The translations under genes and the position numbers were made by a program. Positions 45,198 through 56,669 of a DNA stretch of 64,000 nt are shown one piece after another. The notes under the pieces are model-generated. The model saw only the letters and a program-made list of their open reading frames with translations. It made no database searches and had not been told where the DNA came from. The stretch is taken from contig NC_079237.1 in NCBI RefSeq assembly GCF_028502605.1, positions 496,001 to 560,000 on the forward strand, written 5' to 3'. Numbering within the stretch: the first letter of the stretch is position 1; each line of letters begins with the position of its first letter. The stretch is from Trichoderma breve (taxonomy: Eukaryota; Ascomycota; Sordariomycetes; Hypocreales; Hypocreaceae).

Positions 45198-47745
45198 CTT
45201 GTGGAAACTGAATTTCTTCATCGTGGCTATAGCGCAAGTCCGATTTACAGATATCGATGTCCTGAAGCTAGCTATGAATACCTATGTACTTGCACACCTA
45301 TAAGGGTCTTTTTGCAAAGAGGCCTTGATATACACTCATTGAGTAGCATGATTACTTAAAAAGGTCGGCGGCAGCTACAGGCAGCATAACTTCCCCATGT
45401 GTGCTAATTTTTGCGCCACTACATCGTCTTTGGTTCCATGAACGCTCTTACCCTCACCAGCGTTGCTGAACCATTCTACGCAAAAACACAATTGAGATAA
45501 CTACATGATACGACATATGACATAAGCTGGAGGGAAAAAAAACAAGAATAGAAAAATTAGTAGTTTTTGTCAGGAAAGCTCTGAGATTATGGCTTAGAAA
45601 GCTGAGCTAGATGAGGAAGGGCGGGCCTGGGTAACATTATATAGTCACCGCTGACAATTCGATCGTGTTTTCGCATACCGTTAGATTTGTGTGAATTCAA
45701 AGATAACACGTTTGCCAACGACATATTGCTTTCCTACTCCCAGATAAGTGAACGAGGGTGCTGCGGTTCAGGGAATTTTGTTGGAAAGCTTTGAAAGGTC
45801 GCCAAACCTGTGACTTTGCAAGGCGTATAGCATACATACTCGCCCTATACATGCGGCCCTGAGCGAGAATAATTTGCTCCGTAGCCCCTTCGCAGGACGA
45901 GAGAACGATTTTTGTGAAGAGCATCAGAGGACTAACTAAACGGAACATGCGTTGTTCACTTCACCGACAAATCCACCATTGAGCAGCACCTGTTCACTTT
46001 TACGGACGGTACATCGTCTTGGTAAGTGAAAGGATGGTGGAAACTTTTTTTCGCTTTATTATGCGTAGAAGATCAAACAATGGTAAAGATCTTATCATAG
46101 AACTTGGCTAATTACCACAAAACGAATTAATATGACTCTTATGAAAGACATTGTGTAAGAAAAGCTGGAGTATGGCCCAAATTACTCACTCCTCGTAGAC
46201 ATACGTTCCAGAGTCGTGTGTGTTGAAATATAAGCCTCAATAGTCCTCTAGGATTTAACATTTTTGTTTTCAACCGTGTGTTTTCGACATATCAGCTTGC
46301 ATAGATAGGTATGAGGATAATTGGACTTGTTGTCATAGTGTTGGACACGTCTACTGCCACATCTTTGTATTTGCTCTTGACACCGGTGACTCGCTCTGTC
46401 TTAGGTCCAAGGCATCGAGCATACGTTATCAGCGTTGCCTTCCACTCTTCTCGTATTTACGGTCGAGGCTCGCTGAGGATTACAAAGTGAATAGACAACC
46501 CGATTTCTCATTAAGCGAAGCGGGTATTTTCGAACCAGAGAGAAGGATGCAGAAAATTTCGTAATGCCGTATTCAATGACTTGTGAATATTTGTCACAAT
46601 GGAGCTCTTTGCGCTGATTAACTCCATACATATAATTACCATTATCAGATATTGAGGTTATTCGTGTGGAGCAATAGGCTGATTACACAGCTGAAGACAT
46701 CAAGTATACGGATTCGCCTTTCGCTAACACCCGCAACCGGGCCCGCCTACTCAAATACAGCTAAACGCAGCTAATCGTAGTTGCCGAACAGCTGGCTAAT
46801 GCAGTGTGCCAGACACCTATTACCCGTTCAGGCCTGGAGCCCAAGCAGAGATGCCAGACACCTACTTCCTGTTGAGATGTAGGGCTAGATGCAGAGGAGC
46901 AACCGAATTAGGAAATATTAAACTCGCAAGCCGCCCTACTTTAGTTGGCGATCGTTCAGCTCTAGTCTTGTGAGGCTCTGAAGGTTCTGGGTCGGGCGCA
47001 GACAAGGCTCAGAAATACAATGCTGACAGTATTCAGTTAAAAAGCCTATCAAGATGAAGAAGCGACAACATGTAACTCTTGAATCAATTGGTTGAGGTCA
47101 TTCCGACAAGGCAATAGTTCGGCAGGAGTTGAGAGGGGCTCCCATCGCGGTCGACGGTGCTTTTGGTCTTTGCTTACTCCAACGTCAAAGTCGTGCGATG
47201 CTTTAGCAGCACAAAATCATCGTGACGACAACTTTGCATTATCTATAACGATCATTTCTTCAAGCTCTGAGGCAGTCCTCGGTTTCAAGACGACGAAATT
47301 ACTAAAGTCAAAGACGAAATGGACTTTGTCGGCCTCTCGGAGCTGCCTTGTGGTGACCTGTCAAAACTATTTTAGCGCTTGTGAAAAGAGGAAATCTCAC
47401 AGTACTAGCGCTGAGGAGGATCGCGCCACTGCAGTTGCGCATTTGCTAGAACTGGAGAGTTCAGTACGAATAGCTTTGTCATGGGGGTCTTTAGCTCGGT
47501 TGGTAAGCGCTGTGATGGTGGTGAATAGTATCGAATAGAGGCTCGCGGTATAGACTTGTGTATTGATAATTGTTGTATCGTGTAAAGGCTGAAGGTTATA
47601 AGATGTCGAGCATCCCCCACCGAGTACAATCATCACAATTCATTCTACAGGCAAACTTCATTAAGCATTGAGCTACCTTTGTTCAAGGCCAACCACATTG
47701 TTCTTATATCGTCCATCCATATTATATAACTACATCAACAACGAG
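45198..47745. other. 2.5-kb gap without a supported gene
   Basis: Frames of 75-150 codons occur on both strands (for example 47092-47538 plus, 45697-45948 minus), but none has a domain, and overlapping frames of similar quality lie on opposite strands. A 23-base near-repeat is found at 46806-46828 and 46850-46872 (core TGCCAGACACCTA). The hydrolase promoter is at the right end. Confidence 0.45.
46806..46872. repeat. pair of short direct repeats (TGCCAGACACCTA core)
   Basis: Two copies of a roughly 23-base sequence, 44 bases apart start to start, share TGCCAGACACCTA and a similar tail ending in GTT. They lie in a gene-free stretch far from any start codon. A regulatory or relic nature cannot be decided. 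Confidence 0.5.
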
Positions 47746-48615
47746 ATGGCATCTTACGCAACTGCTGAGCCTCAATTCATCGAGGCGAACGGCACGCGAT
47801 TTGCTTATCTTCGCTTTGGCTCACCTGCCAAAGACACCACTCCTCTAGTGTTCCTCCAGCACTTTCGAGGCACATTCGATCACTGGGACCCTGAATTGGT
47901 TGATCCCATTGCGGCTAGCCGCGAAGTCATTCTTCTGGACAATTCCGGTGTTGGCAAGAGCAGTGGCACAGTCCCTGGCATTTACGCCGGATGGGGTGAT
48001 AACGTGGCCCACGTTGTCAAGGCGCTTGGCATCCCTCAGATTGACCTACTGGGCTTCTCCATGGGCGGCTTTGCAGCTCAGATGGTGGCGCTCAACCATC
48101 CCACTCTTGTTCGCAAGCTTATTCTGGCCGGAACTGGACCTAGTGCCGGTGAAGGCATCGAGGGTGGTGATCCGGTCATATTTGGGCGTCTTGCTTCAGC
48201 CTCAAACGACGCAGAAGAACAGAGCGGCTTCTTGGAGGGCTTTTACTCTCTGACTGCCAAGAAGCAATCCCAAGGCGGGGACTGGTGGAAGCGTATGACA
48301 ACAGCTCGCCAAAACAGATCTGACTATCTTGGACCTGAGGGCACCAAGGCTCAGATTGACGCAGTTCTTCGTTGGACGAACCCCGAGTATGTATCTGAGG
48401 GCTCGTACAACCGCCTAAGCGAGATCAAGATCCCCGTCCTCGTGGCCAACGGCGACAATGACATCATTATCCCCACAGTCAACAGCTGGATCATGTTCAA
48501 GAGACTGACCAACGCTGATGCCCATCTCCACTTATACCCGGATGTGGGACATGGGTTCTTGAACGAGTATGCAGGCCAGTTCTCTGGCCTAGTCAACCAG
48601 TTCCTGGACGCTTGA
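47746..48615 (+). CDS. alpha/beta-hydrolase
   Basis: A single-exon, 289-residue alpha/beta-hydrolase. The nucleophile elbow is GFSMGG (S105), the acid is D237 or D239 in NGDNDIIIP and the base is H269 in DVGHGF. The oxyanion-hole region reads LQHFRG where many relatives have HG. I use the ATG at 47746, which precedes MASYATAEPQF; the frame is open back to 47668. It has no signal peptide, so it is cytosolic. The family includes esterases, epoxide hydrolases and haloperoxidase-like enzymes, and the substrate cannot be predicted. Codon use is strongly biased to C-ending codons, which suggests good expression. Confidence 0.9.
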   Translation: MASYATAEPQFIEANGTRFAYLRFGSPAKDTTPLVFLQHFRGTFDHWDPELVDPIAASREVILLDNSGVGKSSGTVPGIYAGWGDNVAHVVKALGIPQIDLLGFSMGGFAAQMVALNHPTLVRKLILAGTGPSAGEGIEGGDPVIFGRLASASNDAEEQSGFLEGFYSLTAKKQSQGGDWWKRMTTARQNRSDYLGPEGTKAQIDAVLRWTNPEYVSEGSYNRLSEIKIPVLVANGDNDIIIPTVNSWIMFKRLTNADAHLHLYPDVGHGFLNEYAGQFSGLVNQFLDA

Positions 48616-49644
48616 ATGTGAAGCAGGGGTTCTTTGAAGGCACGGGTCTATTGATGTATTGGTTGTGTGGTTTCTGTTGGGTCTGGGTTATGTATAGGCT
48701 TCATAGCTAAATTTACTTTCTTATCTACAACTTCGTATGCTTCTAAATGGTTTGTCCTTTATCCTTTAATAGTAATGTAGTTCTTCTTTTAACACGGGGA
48801 TAAAACATGGTCTAAACAATTGCGTACATGTCTCATTTGATACCGCAATACATCAAGTTGGAACAAATTCCTGATGCGTATACCTATTAGAATGCAACTG
48901 TTGTATTATTGATAGTAATTTTGGAACGTTACCAAGGAGCGGAGTTGCAAACGAGCGCTCCATGTGTAGTTACTAAGAGGGAATTTACTGATAGAATCAC
49001 CAATTCAATTAGATATCTTGAAGGATTCATTTCCTAGAAGCAACCTAATGGACTAGTTTTGATGATATGCAACTTCATGAGAAGTAGGTATAGTAAATGA
49101 CATCTCTTTCAACCCGAATTAGGCCATTGGTGCTAGTTCAAAGCAACTTCGCCCGACTGCAGACCTTTGGAGCTATTTGGCCTAGTCTAGCGGGATCCAA
49201 CCCCCCTGTAGAGACTTTAGCTGCCATGCGACGCGGTTTCTCAATCAGGCAATTTTTTCAAGTTGATCCACTGATCCTTCGCGCCACAAGCGTCGTCTTT
49301 GTATGTCAGCACTCAAGCACTAGCTGGATGTTAATGTTACTTGGATGAAGACTGCGATCTGGAATGACCCTGACAAATGTGATAGATAGCTAACTATACA
49401 GCGGAATGGAATCAATTTAGTAAAGCTTCTAGGCTGATTAATTTGACGATAGACTCTCTCCCACGGCATTTCAAATCACGGTGATGAAAGACTTCAGTCG
49501 TGACAGGAAATTGATAAATACTGCTATGAGTCCCGACAATGGAGAGAGAGAAAACCACTTCATCACACACATCATCTACAAAGCACTTAATTACAACATT
49601 AAAAACAATCATTTCTGATATATTCACCCCTTTTATCATAAGCA
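48616..49644. promoter_or_regulatory. 1-kb gap and promoter of the extended SDR gene
   Basis: No gene is supported; one 83-codon plus-strand frame (49097-49348) has no recognised domain. The last part, with CAATT-rich sequence, is the likely promoter of the next gene. Confidence 0.45.
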
Positions 49645-50697
49645 ATGGCTGCCAATAACCTTATTGCCCTTACCGGTTCCACTGGTTTCCTGGGATTCAG
49701 AGTCCTCGTCCTTGCTCTCAAGGCTGGCTACAATGTCCGCATCGTGGTCCGATCCGAAAGCAAGGCCAACAAGGTTCTCAACTCGCCATCTATCAAGGCT
49801 TTGAGCCCCAGCCAAGAAAGGCTCTCCGTCGTCGTTGTTGAGGATATGGAAGCCCCAGGCGCCTTCGATGAGGCAGTCAAGGGAGCAACTTATGTGATCC
49901 ACTGTGCATCTCCCATTCCCACCTTCGGCGGCGAAGCTCCTCCTACCCCCGAGCAATATGACGAGTTCTTCGTTCAGGCTGCTCGCCGATCAACAATTGG
50001 TCTCCTCGAAAGCAGCCGCAAGGCCGGCACTATTAAGCGTGTTGTTATTACCAGCTCTATTGTCGCTAACACTCCCTTCCATTACTACCTCGGCCAGGGA
50101 GACGACAAGATCTTCGACGCTGACTTCCGCATTCCCGTCGACCAAGGTCCTTATGGGTTCGAGTTCCAGGCTTACAGCGCCAGCAAGGCTGCTGCGTTGA
50201 ACGACTCTGAGGCTTGGGTCAAGGAAAACAAGCCCGGTTTTGACCTGATCAGCATCCTTCCTGGATGGATCTTCGGCGCTGATGAGCTAGCTACCACTGT
50301 TAAGGATTTCGAGTCCAGCTCTACCAACTCAGTCCTGTTGAACTTCCTTCGCGGTGGCCAGTCCGATGTTCCATCAAACAGCAACTCAGTACTTGTCGAT
50401 GATGCCGCCCAAATTCACGTCTTGGCTCTTGATCCTAAGATCCCCGGCAACCAAGCATTCGTGGCTGCAGGAGATGGACTTGATGGTATGGTTTGGGAGA
50501 ATGGCCTCAAGGTGATTCAGGAATCTTTCCCTGAAGCGATTTCTCAAGGACTTCTTAAGACAACTGGAAAGCAGCCGACCCTTACTATTCGCCTTGATGC
50601 TAAGAAGACTGAGGAGACCTTTGGTATTAAGTTGGCTGGGTTTGACGAGCAAGTTAAGAGCTTGGTGAACCAGTATGTCCAGGTTGCCAAGGCTTAA
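49645..50697 (+). CDS. extended SDR, ketoreductase/dihydroflavonol-4-reductase (GRE2)-like
   Basis: A single-exon, 350-residue NAD(P)H-dependent carbonyl reductase of the extended SDR class. The cofactor motif TGSTGFLG is at residues 10-17, the catalytic S137 or S138 in VVITSSIV, Y177 and K181 in AYSASK. The C-terminal half has the substrate-domain layout of the dihydroflavonol reductase/methylglyoxal reductase group, including LPGWIFG. Family members reduce aldehydes, alpha-keto aldehydes or polyketide ketones. Codon use is strongly biased (C-ending), suggesting high expression. Its neighbours are a hydrolase and, 0.4 kb downstream, the 3' end of a STAND-N/TPR gene on the other strand. Confidence 0.92.
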   Translation: MAANNLIALTGSTGFLGFRVLVLALKAGYNVRIVVRSESKANKVLNSPSIKALSPSQERLSVVVVEDMEAPGAFDEAVKGATYVIHCASPIPTFGGEAPPTPEQYDEFFVQAARRSTIGLLESSRKAGTIKRVVITSSIVANTPFHYYLGQGDDKIFDADFRIPVDQGPYGFEFQAYSASKAAALNDSEAWVKENKPGFDLISILPGWIFGADELATTVKDFESSSTNSVLLNFLRGGQSDVPSNSNSVLVDDAAQIHVLALDPKIPGNQAFVAAGDGLDGMVWENGLKVIQESFPEAISQGLLKTTGKQPTLTIRLDAKKTEETFGIKLAGFDEQVKSLVNQYVQVAKA

Positions 50698-51115
50698 AGA
50701 AGAAACCACCTAGAACTACATTAGATTAACTGTTTTCTCAATCATAACTTGGAATTTGCTTTAATCTTTACTGCCATGTTTGATGTGATGTTACCAAACT
50801 GCGAGTTGTTTTTTACCTGAAAGATCCATAAACTCATATTAGAGAACCTACAAAGTATCTAATTACCAGCTAGCATTCATCATATCGTTACAATCGTTGC
50901 CCAGCACCTAAGCAGTACCGTGGCCAATAGTTTCTTACCGTGAAATGATCCCTTAATATCTAACTTGCTCTTTGATATGCTGTCATCTGCTAGTTGAATG
51001 GTGCATCTCTATTCTATCTTGCTCTTTATTCATTATTCTTCGCGTATATAATTCGATTGAGTACAATTTCAGCGCCACCAATATTGTCTGATTCATCGAC
51101 CGTCGCCATTAGGCC

Positions 51116-53515
51116 TCACTGCAGCATATTTTTAATTTTGTAATCATCAGATACATTTTTTTCGCCATTTTGAAACGAAGCCAGAACATCAAACCGCGCC
51201 TGGACATCTGGTAAGTCCGGATTCAGTTCTAAGCATTTCTCAAAGCCCTCGTATGCATCTCTAGTCCGATTACACGTATCGTACTGTTTTTTCCTATAAG
51301 CACTGTAGAATGCAAAGCATGAATGATATCACCTACCAAGACGCCTATATTATACCACGACTGGTAAATGAACGGATTGAGCCGTATAGAGCGCATGATA
51401 GCCTCGAGGGCCTCTTCGAATTGGTTGATATGATAATACAGGGCTGCAATCGATATCCAAATTTGTGGAGACCATGAGTTCCTGAAGACGGCTTGTTGAA
51501 AGTAATCGTAAGCTTGTATATAGTCCTGCCGGAGCATAGATATCTCTGCGAGAAGATACCAGGGGTCGATAGCGGTACTGTCTGCAAATAGGATATTAGG
51601 TGAGTGTCCTCGAGTTAAAGATATTTATTATCTTTGAATCACATACCTGAAGAAATAGCAATCTCCAAATGTCTTATGGATGTTTCAAGTGACGCCAGAG
51701 TTCCAGAGTCTTGTGCTTCCTGAATTAGTCGGAGAGCAAGAAAGGTATTAGCGGCCGCGTCCATTGAGTCTGTCTTCAATATGGCTTTGGCAGTATTGAT
51801 ATCGTCAATTGGCTCTGAGCGCTCGCGTATTTGGACCCGACGGAAGTGCTGCAAATCTTCATCCAGTTTCATAGGGGGCAGCTCTGGAACTAACGGGAAT
51901 GTTCCGTCCGGCAGCGTGTCTGCTCTACCCAGTAGTCTTACAACCGGCTCGACAATGCGCCTGTGTCTGCCTACCCACCGCCCGCAGGTGGAACTATTTG
52001 GAAAGCCATTAGTTCCTCCGTAATAGCACGAGCATTAACTTACAATATATGCTTACCACGGCTTGTCATGATGTTTTGCTGGTGTCCTTGAATTTACACC
52101 ACTGCATTCGAGACAAGTCTCTATAGAAGCACCAGCCCTGGTAACTACCATCGCCTGCTCAATGTGAATTCCTGGCTTGATGACCCTCTCCCAATTGAGT
52201 TCTCCAAGCTCTGTTCCGTCTTTTGCCATAGTGAGGGCAAATTGCATCGCATCAATTCGATTCGCCCCTGGTCGATCCTTTGTGTAGACTACAGTTGAAA
52301 GCAAATTATAGAAGGACTTGTTGCATCAGTACCCTTACGTGGAGTTGACAGTGTCATGTCACTAACCTCCCAGCTTTGACAGGCTTGTATTGGCAAAGCC
52401 CAACTCTCACCTAACGCATCATCTAGTCGCATAATGTCAAGGGTAAGATGAAGTGGAATAGCCTCGATAGCACGGATGATTCGCTTCATCTGGGAGGCTA
52501 TATTGAGTAATGCACGGCTGCATCAAGTCAGCGATGGGGTATGTTCAAACGTGAAGCTGAGAGGCGACTTGACCTACGTATTTTGACCTACAGCCTCAAG
52601 AATGTCCCTAGAATAGGCTACCAAGCTAGGGCATGAGTTAGTGAATTGGAACACTGAATAGTTTGTTGTCACATTACAGAACAAAGAGCTCCTTGATATC
52701 CCGCATCAAAGACAATAATCTCTTGACAGAGCGTCTCATAGAAGCCGTGTGCAGAGAGAATGTACCAGAAACTTTGGCGCCAATTTGAGAAAGAGAGCCG
52801 ACATGAGATGTAACAACTGCTAACCCATACTCCAGCATCTGTGCTTGCTCTGATTGCTTCTTCTCATTCATGATCGTTGTGAGCTTCAGGTCAGCGATTG
52901 TGTCTGGCATTGTCGACACTAGGTTCAATATTGTGGAGGTTTGCTTGATAAGGGCATCAGAATGGGTTTTTATAAGCGTTGATTGGGCATCTCCGATACC
53001 CTGAACGCAATCCGTAAGCTGTCTTATTTGAGCTCTGCCATAATATCAGCTTGCATTTGACCACGTATGGATGAACGTTCGTACAATGACTGGGCAATAA
53101 GGAGCATGTTGATGGCCACTGTTTCTGACGTTATAGTAATGCGAACCTCGTCAATATCTTGCTTGGCTATCATTGACCAATGAATTCGAGTCCCAATGTG
53201 GCTCAAACTCTTCGATGTGCGAAAGTGTCCCAGGCTGGATTCCTTGGTCCGCATTTTATTAATCAGCGCTTGTAGAGGTGTCAGGCAGTGCATAACAATG
53301 GCTCTGACGCGTTCGAGGGTTTCGCGATGAGCGTCATTTTGTGGAATCAGGCGAAGGGCATGCCTCATCGCATTTTGCAGAAGATCAATTTCTGCACCGA
53401 GTTGTTGGAAATGCGCCGGTGCATTCTTAAAGTTCCGCAATTCGATTGCTATTCGTTCGAAGAGACCCAGTACAGCAATGATATCGCTGACAGCGTACCC
53501 GTACGCATATGACAT
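51116..53515 (-). CDS. fungal STAND N-terminal-type protein with ubiquitin-like region and C-terminal TPRs
   Basis: An eight-exon gene for about 668 residues. Exons: 53085-53515, 52678-53034, 52578-52625, 52367-52517, 52057-52316, 51647-51993, 51337-51581 and 51116-51283 (669 codons, in phase). The N-terminus (SYAYGYAVSDIIAVLGLFERI) matches the helical fungal domain found ahead of STAND/NACHT proteins. A middle part (about 330-430) looks like a ubiquitin-like fold and ends in a Cys-containing segment (CLECSG, then CSTCGRW). The C-terminus has repeated helical pairs (AYDYFQQAVFRNSWSPQIW, then FEEALEAIMRSIRLNPF), typical tetratricopeptide repeats, similar in style to the Cyc8/Ssn6 repeats. No NACHT or P-loop is seen. 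The start at 53515 is preferred over 53575. Function is unknown; a role in protein-protein recognition or transcriptional repression is a guess. Confidence 0.8.
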
Positions 53516-54235
53516 CGTGGAATCTATAGGATACCTGGGCAATGGTTCAGCTGGTCCTCGAACGAACAAATCCAAATGTCTAGAGAGGCATTAAACATGT
53601 GATAAAAGGTTGCTCATAGGCCGTTGCAGCAAGACATAGCTATAGACCTGTTCCTTGCTAGTGCCGATCGGAGAAGATACACTCCAACACAGGGAGCCTT
53701 GTATGATGGACGGAACGGCGCAACCCGCAGAAACTGAGCAATTTGAGGTTGTGGTATTATTGAGCTACAGAAACAGCCGGTGGGCGATAGATGCAGGCGG
53801 CTGTGAGGCTGATTCTGGCGTGTTAGAATCTGTCGCGGCTGCGGGGAATCTGCCTTGGCTAAGAATGAGGGGGAACCAATTGGGTACAATGAGGCTGTGA
53901 GCTTCTACATGCAGCCAGTCATTAGCTCAAAGTCAACAATCTTCATCCTTTTCCTTCAACGCTACGTTACTTTTGCGTCTGCTGTCAATTTTTGTTTTAA
54001 TTGAATACATTGATGTGGGTTGGATGGTGCAGTCGTGAATTGAGAGCTAATCCAGTGTTGAAATTGAAGCGATCGTTTGAAACCGGGTATTCGATTTATT
54101 TGGGCAAGTTTATTAACCGGGACAGTGTACTCTATTCAGTCTCAGGAGATCAAATTCTATATAAAGCTGACAACAAACTCCATGATATCATCTTCAAATC
54201 ATACTCTCATCCATCTTTCCATCATTAATGGATAC
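53516..54235. promoter_or_regulatory. 0.7-kb promoter of the STAND-N/TPR gene
   Basis: Both neighbours are on the minus strand, so this is the promoter of the left gene and the 3' flank of the right one. Short frames on the plus strand (53655-53900, 54001-54228) show no domain. No repeat or RNA gene is visible. Confidence 0.45.
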
Positions 54236-55751
54236 CTAATAGCCATAGTACTTGACCTCGATGGCTTTTGGTCTCTGGAAAGGTGGGATCATCTTCAGAG
54301 CCGCCAACTCCTCAAAAGTCTTAAAGATCAACTCTTGAGTGTCAACGAATCCATTCCATCCCAGCTTTCGACTCTTGTTCATACTGTACAAAAATGAATT
54401 GTTAGCCTTTTTGCATCTTCTAGATGATGTATTATTGGACATCTCTTACCTCAAGCTCCTTCCCCACGGTCCAAGCATTTCACCATCCAACAAGCCAAAT
54501 ATGTCTTGCACCTTGTCAAATGGATCGGGCTTCGGCGTCAAATTGTGTCGTGCCTTCAATGTCTCCCATGCCTTTCTGACTTCGGGCTTGTGCGCCCACG
54601 CCTCGAAGCTTCGGGCGATTCTAATCCTGCCTGCGGGTCCAAAGCCTCTCGGGGGAGGGGAGATGGGCATGTCGACAATCTGAAACTTGGCGTCATCGAC
54701 CTCTGCAATTCCATATGGAATACCGTAAGCAGCAGCAAGCACAGGCCAAAACTTGCCGTAGCTGAAAGAGCCGCCATCGGAAATATTCAGAGCCTCGTTG
54801 GCAGTGGATGGCGTAAGAACCGTCCACTCAGCGTGGTAGCTGATCAAAAGCGCAGATGACAAGGGCTTCTCAGCGTCCCAGGCTGAGGTATCACCAGGGA
54901 ACTCAAGCGGCTGTCCAAGCTCCTTCTGAATTGCAGCATACAGAGCCAATCCATTGGCAATGTTCATTGCTGCATCGGGCACGGCACCGATGATGAACAA
55001 AGGGCGAGTGACATTCCACTCAGTGCCATTTTCATGCGACCATTTCCAGAGGAGGTCTTCCTGGGGATAATAGAAGTTAGGTTTGGCAAGGAAACGAGGA
55101 TCTGACTCCTCCATTGGATTTAGAGGCGGTCCAAGGTGTACGGAATAATGCTTAGCACCTGTCTGGAGAAGGAATCGCTTCGGGATTTTTTGAGACAGAG
55201 TCAATGCAGACAGAAAGTTCGACAAAAGAAGCACTGGTGTTGTTAGACTGGTTGAATCCGGTGGTGGGTTAGAAGATGTACTTACTGTTTAGTCGCTCCA
55301 TCTCTGCATCGTCAGACCAGACACCCTCACCTTCCTTAGGAGGGGCCTGAATGTAAGAAGCAAAGAACACATAATCTCTACCGCGAACAGTCAGTCACTG
55401 CTTATGATCTTGTTCTCAAATTCTGAAGGGATTTTAAGCATTTACTTACACTTTGGGTACCTGCTCTTTCAGCTGTTGCGCAATTTCTTCGGAAGGCGCA
55501 AGAAAGTCAATGGCCAGATACTTGACGTTTCCTGGGATGCGGACACTCGGAGGCTTTCGGCTTAGAGCATAGATGGTTCCCCAGCGCTCTGGAGCCTCGG
55601 CCAGGACTCGGAGCATATGAGCTCCAGTAATGCCGTTGGCACCAGTAACGATGGCAGAGTACTTTTTGCCCTCGGCCTCGGGGAAAGTTGGGAGTCCATA
55701 GAATTCCTCTTTCGAGGTGACGCTATAAGTCTTGATGCCGGCGGAACCCAT
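54236..55751 (-). CDS. PRISE-type (progesterone 5beta-reductase/iridoid synthase-like) enone reductase
   Basis: A 441-residue NAD(P)H-dependent oxidoreductase of the atypical SDR family that in plants reduces activated double bonds. The N-terminus has YSAIVTGANGITGAHML (cofactor motif), then IYALSRKPP, and FLLQTGAKHYSVHLG, where the family has a conserved Lys-containing QTGAKHY motif. FYYPQEDLL contains the Tyr that replaces the usual YxxxK Tyr. Exons are 55450-55751, 55286-55377, 54450-55233 and 54236-54383, 442 codons. Fungal homologues sit in secondary metabolite clusters (for example sirodesmin-like SirQ) with unclear roles. A reductase of unsaturated aldehydes or ketones is the best guess. 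Confidence 0.87.
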
Positions 55752-56669
55752 TTTGAATGTTTTCTGGGCAACTGTTTGAGCGAACGTAGGTGATGATAAA
55801 AATTAATGATGCAATATTGGTGCAACCGCCCGGAATACAGATACTTATACGTTTAGACAAAGTGAAGAGGCATGAGGGGAAAAAAATACACTTGCTTAGC
55901 AATGATGCAATTTCTAAGCTGGAGAGAAGTACAATGTTCAAATTACGAATTGTAATACAAGTGGATTAGATATTAACAATCTGGAAGCTCATGTACCGTG
56001 ATTGCTAACAACCACCCACATGGCGTATCTAGAAGCCATACTGTAGGATTCATGACGCCCTACTCCGCACATGCTGTCTTTCATTTCTCAGTTCAGTAAA
56101 TGCCTTACCACTAGCGCATGAAAGGTGCCAGATCTAACTGCAACCGGCACAGCTCACCTTCAATTAGTCTGCAGCATTCCAGCACACCATCACGGCGCAA
56201 AGACAACCCGGAGCTCCCGTCCCAGTTGCGAAGACAGTGTTTGGACACTAGGAAACGGCTATTTGGCCACGTTGTAACCAACTGGAAGCTTCAGGGGTGT
56301 CATTATCGCAACTGAACTTTACCAGACACACAAGAACTGAAAGCGGGCCAAGTGGCACATACGTGTAAGACATTGTGTTGAGAATGGCGGGGTACTTCTG
56401 GACATGTATTTTGTGGCCACCAACTTGCACAAATATGCCTACAGGCCATTACAGGTGTTAAGGTGCGGAAGACTTCAAAAGTACAAGGATGGTTGTTGTA
56501 GGCACATGCATCAATAGTTGACTTCTTAGTTCTTTAATATGGATAGTTTATTCTAGTTTTACAATGTTGTATTAGGATCAAAGTGATCAATTGAGTATTC
56601 AAGTAGCTTCATCGTGTATTAAACCGCTTAATGACAACCATCTAATAGATTCTATTTGCTGTAAACATT
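55752..56669. promoter_or_regulatory. 0.9-kb gap, promoter of the PRISE gene
   Basis: Two minus-strand genes flank it, so it contains the PRISE promoter and the 3' flank of the alcohol dehydrogenase. Short frames only; nothing recognisable. Confidence 0.45.

Noticed and set aside
47092..47538. 148-codon plus-strand frame
   Set aside because: The frame starts with a non-ATG codon, has no domain and overlaps minus-strand frames of similar quality.
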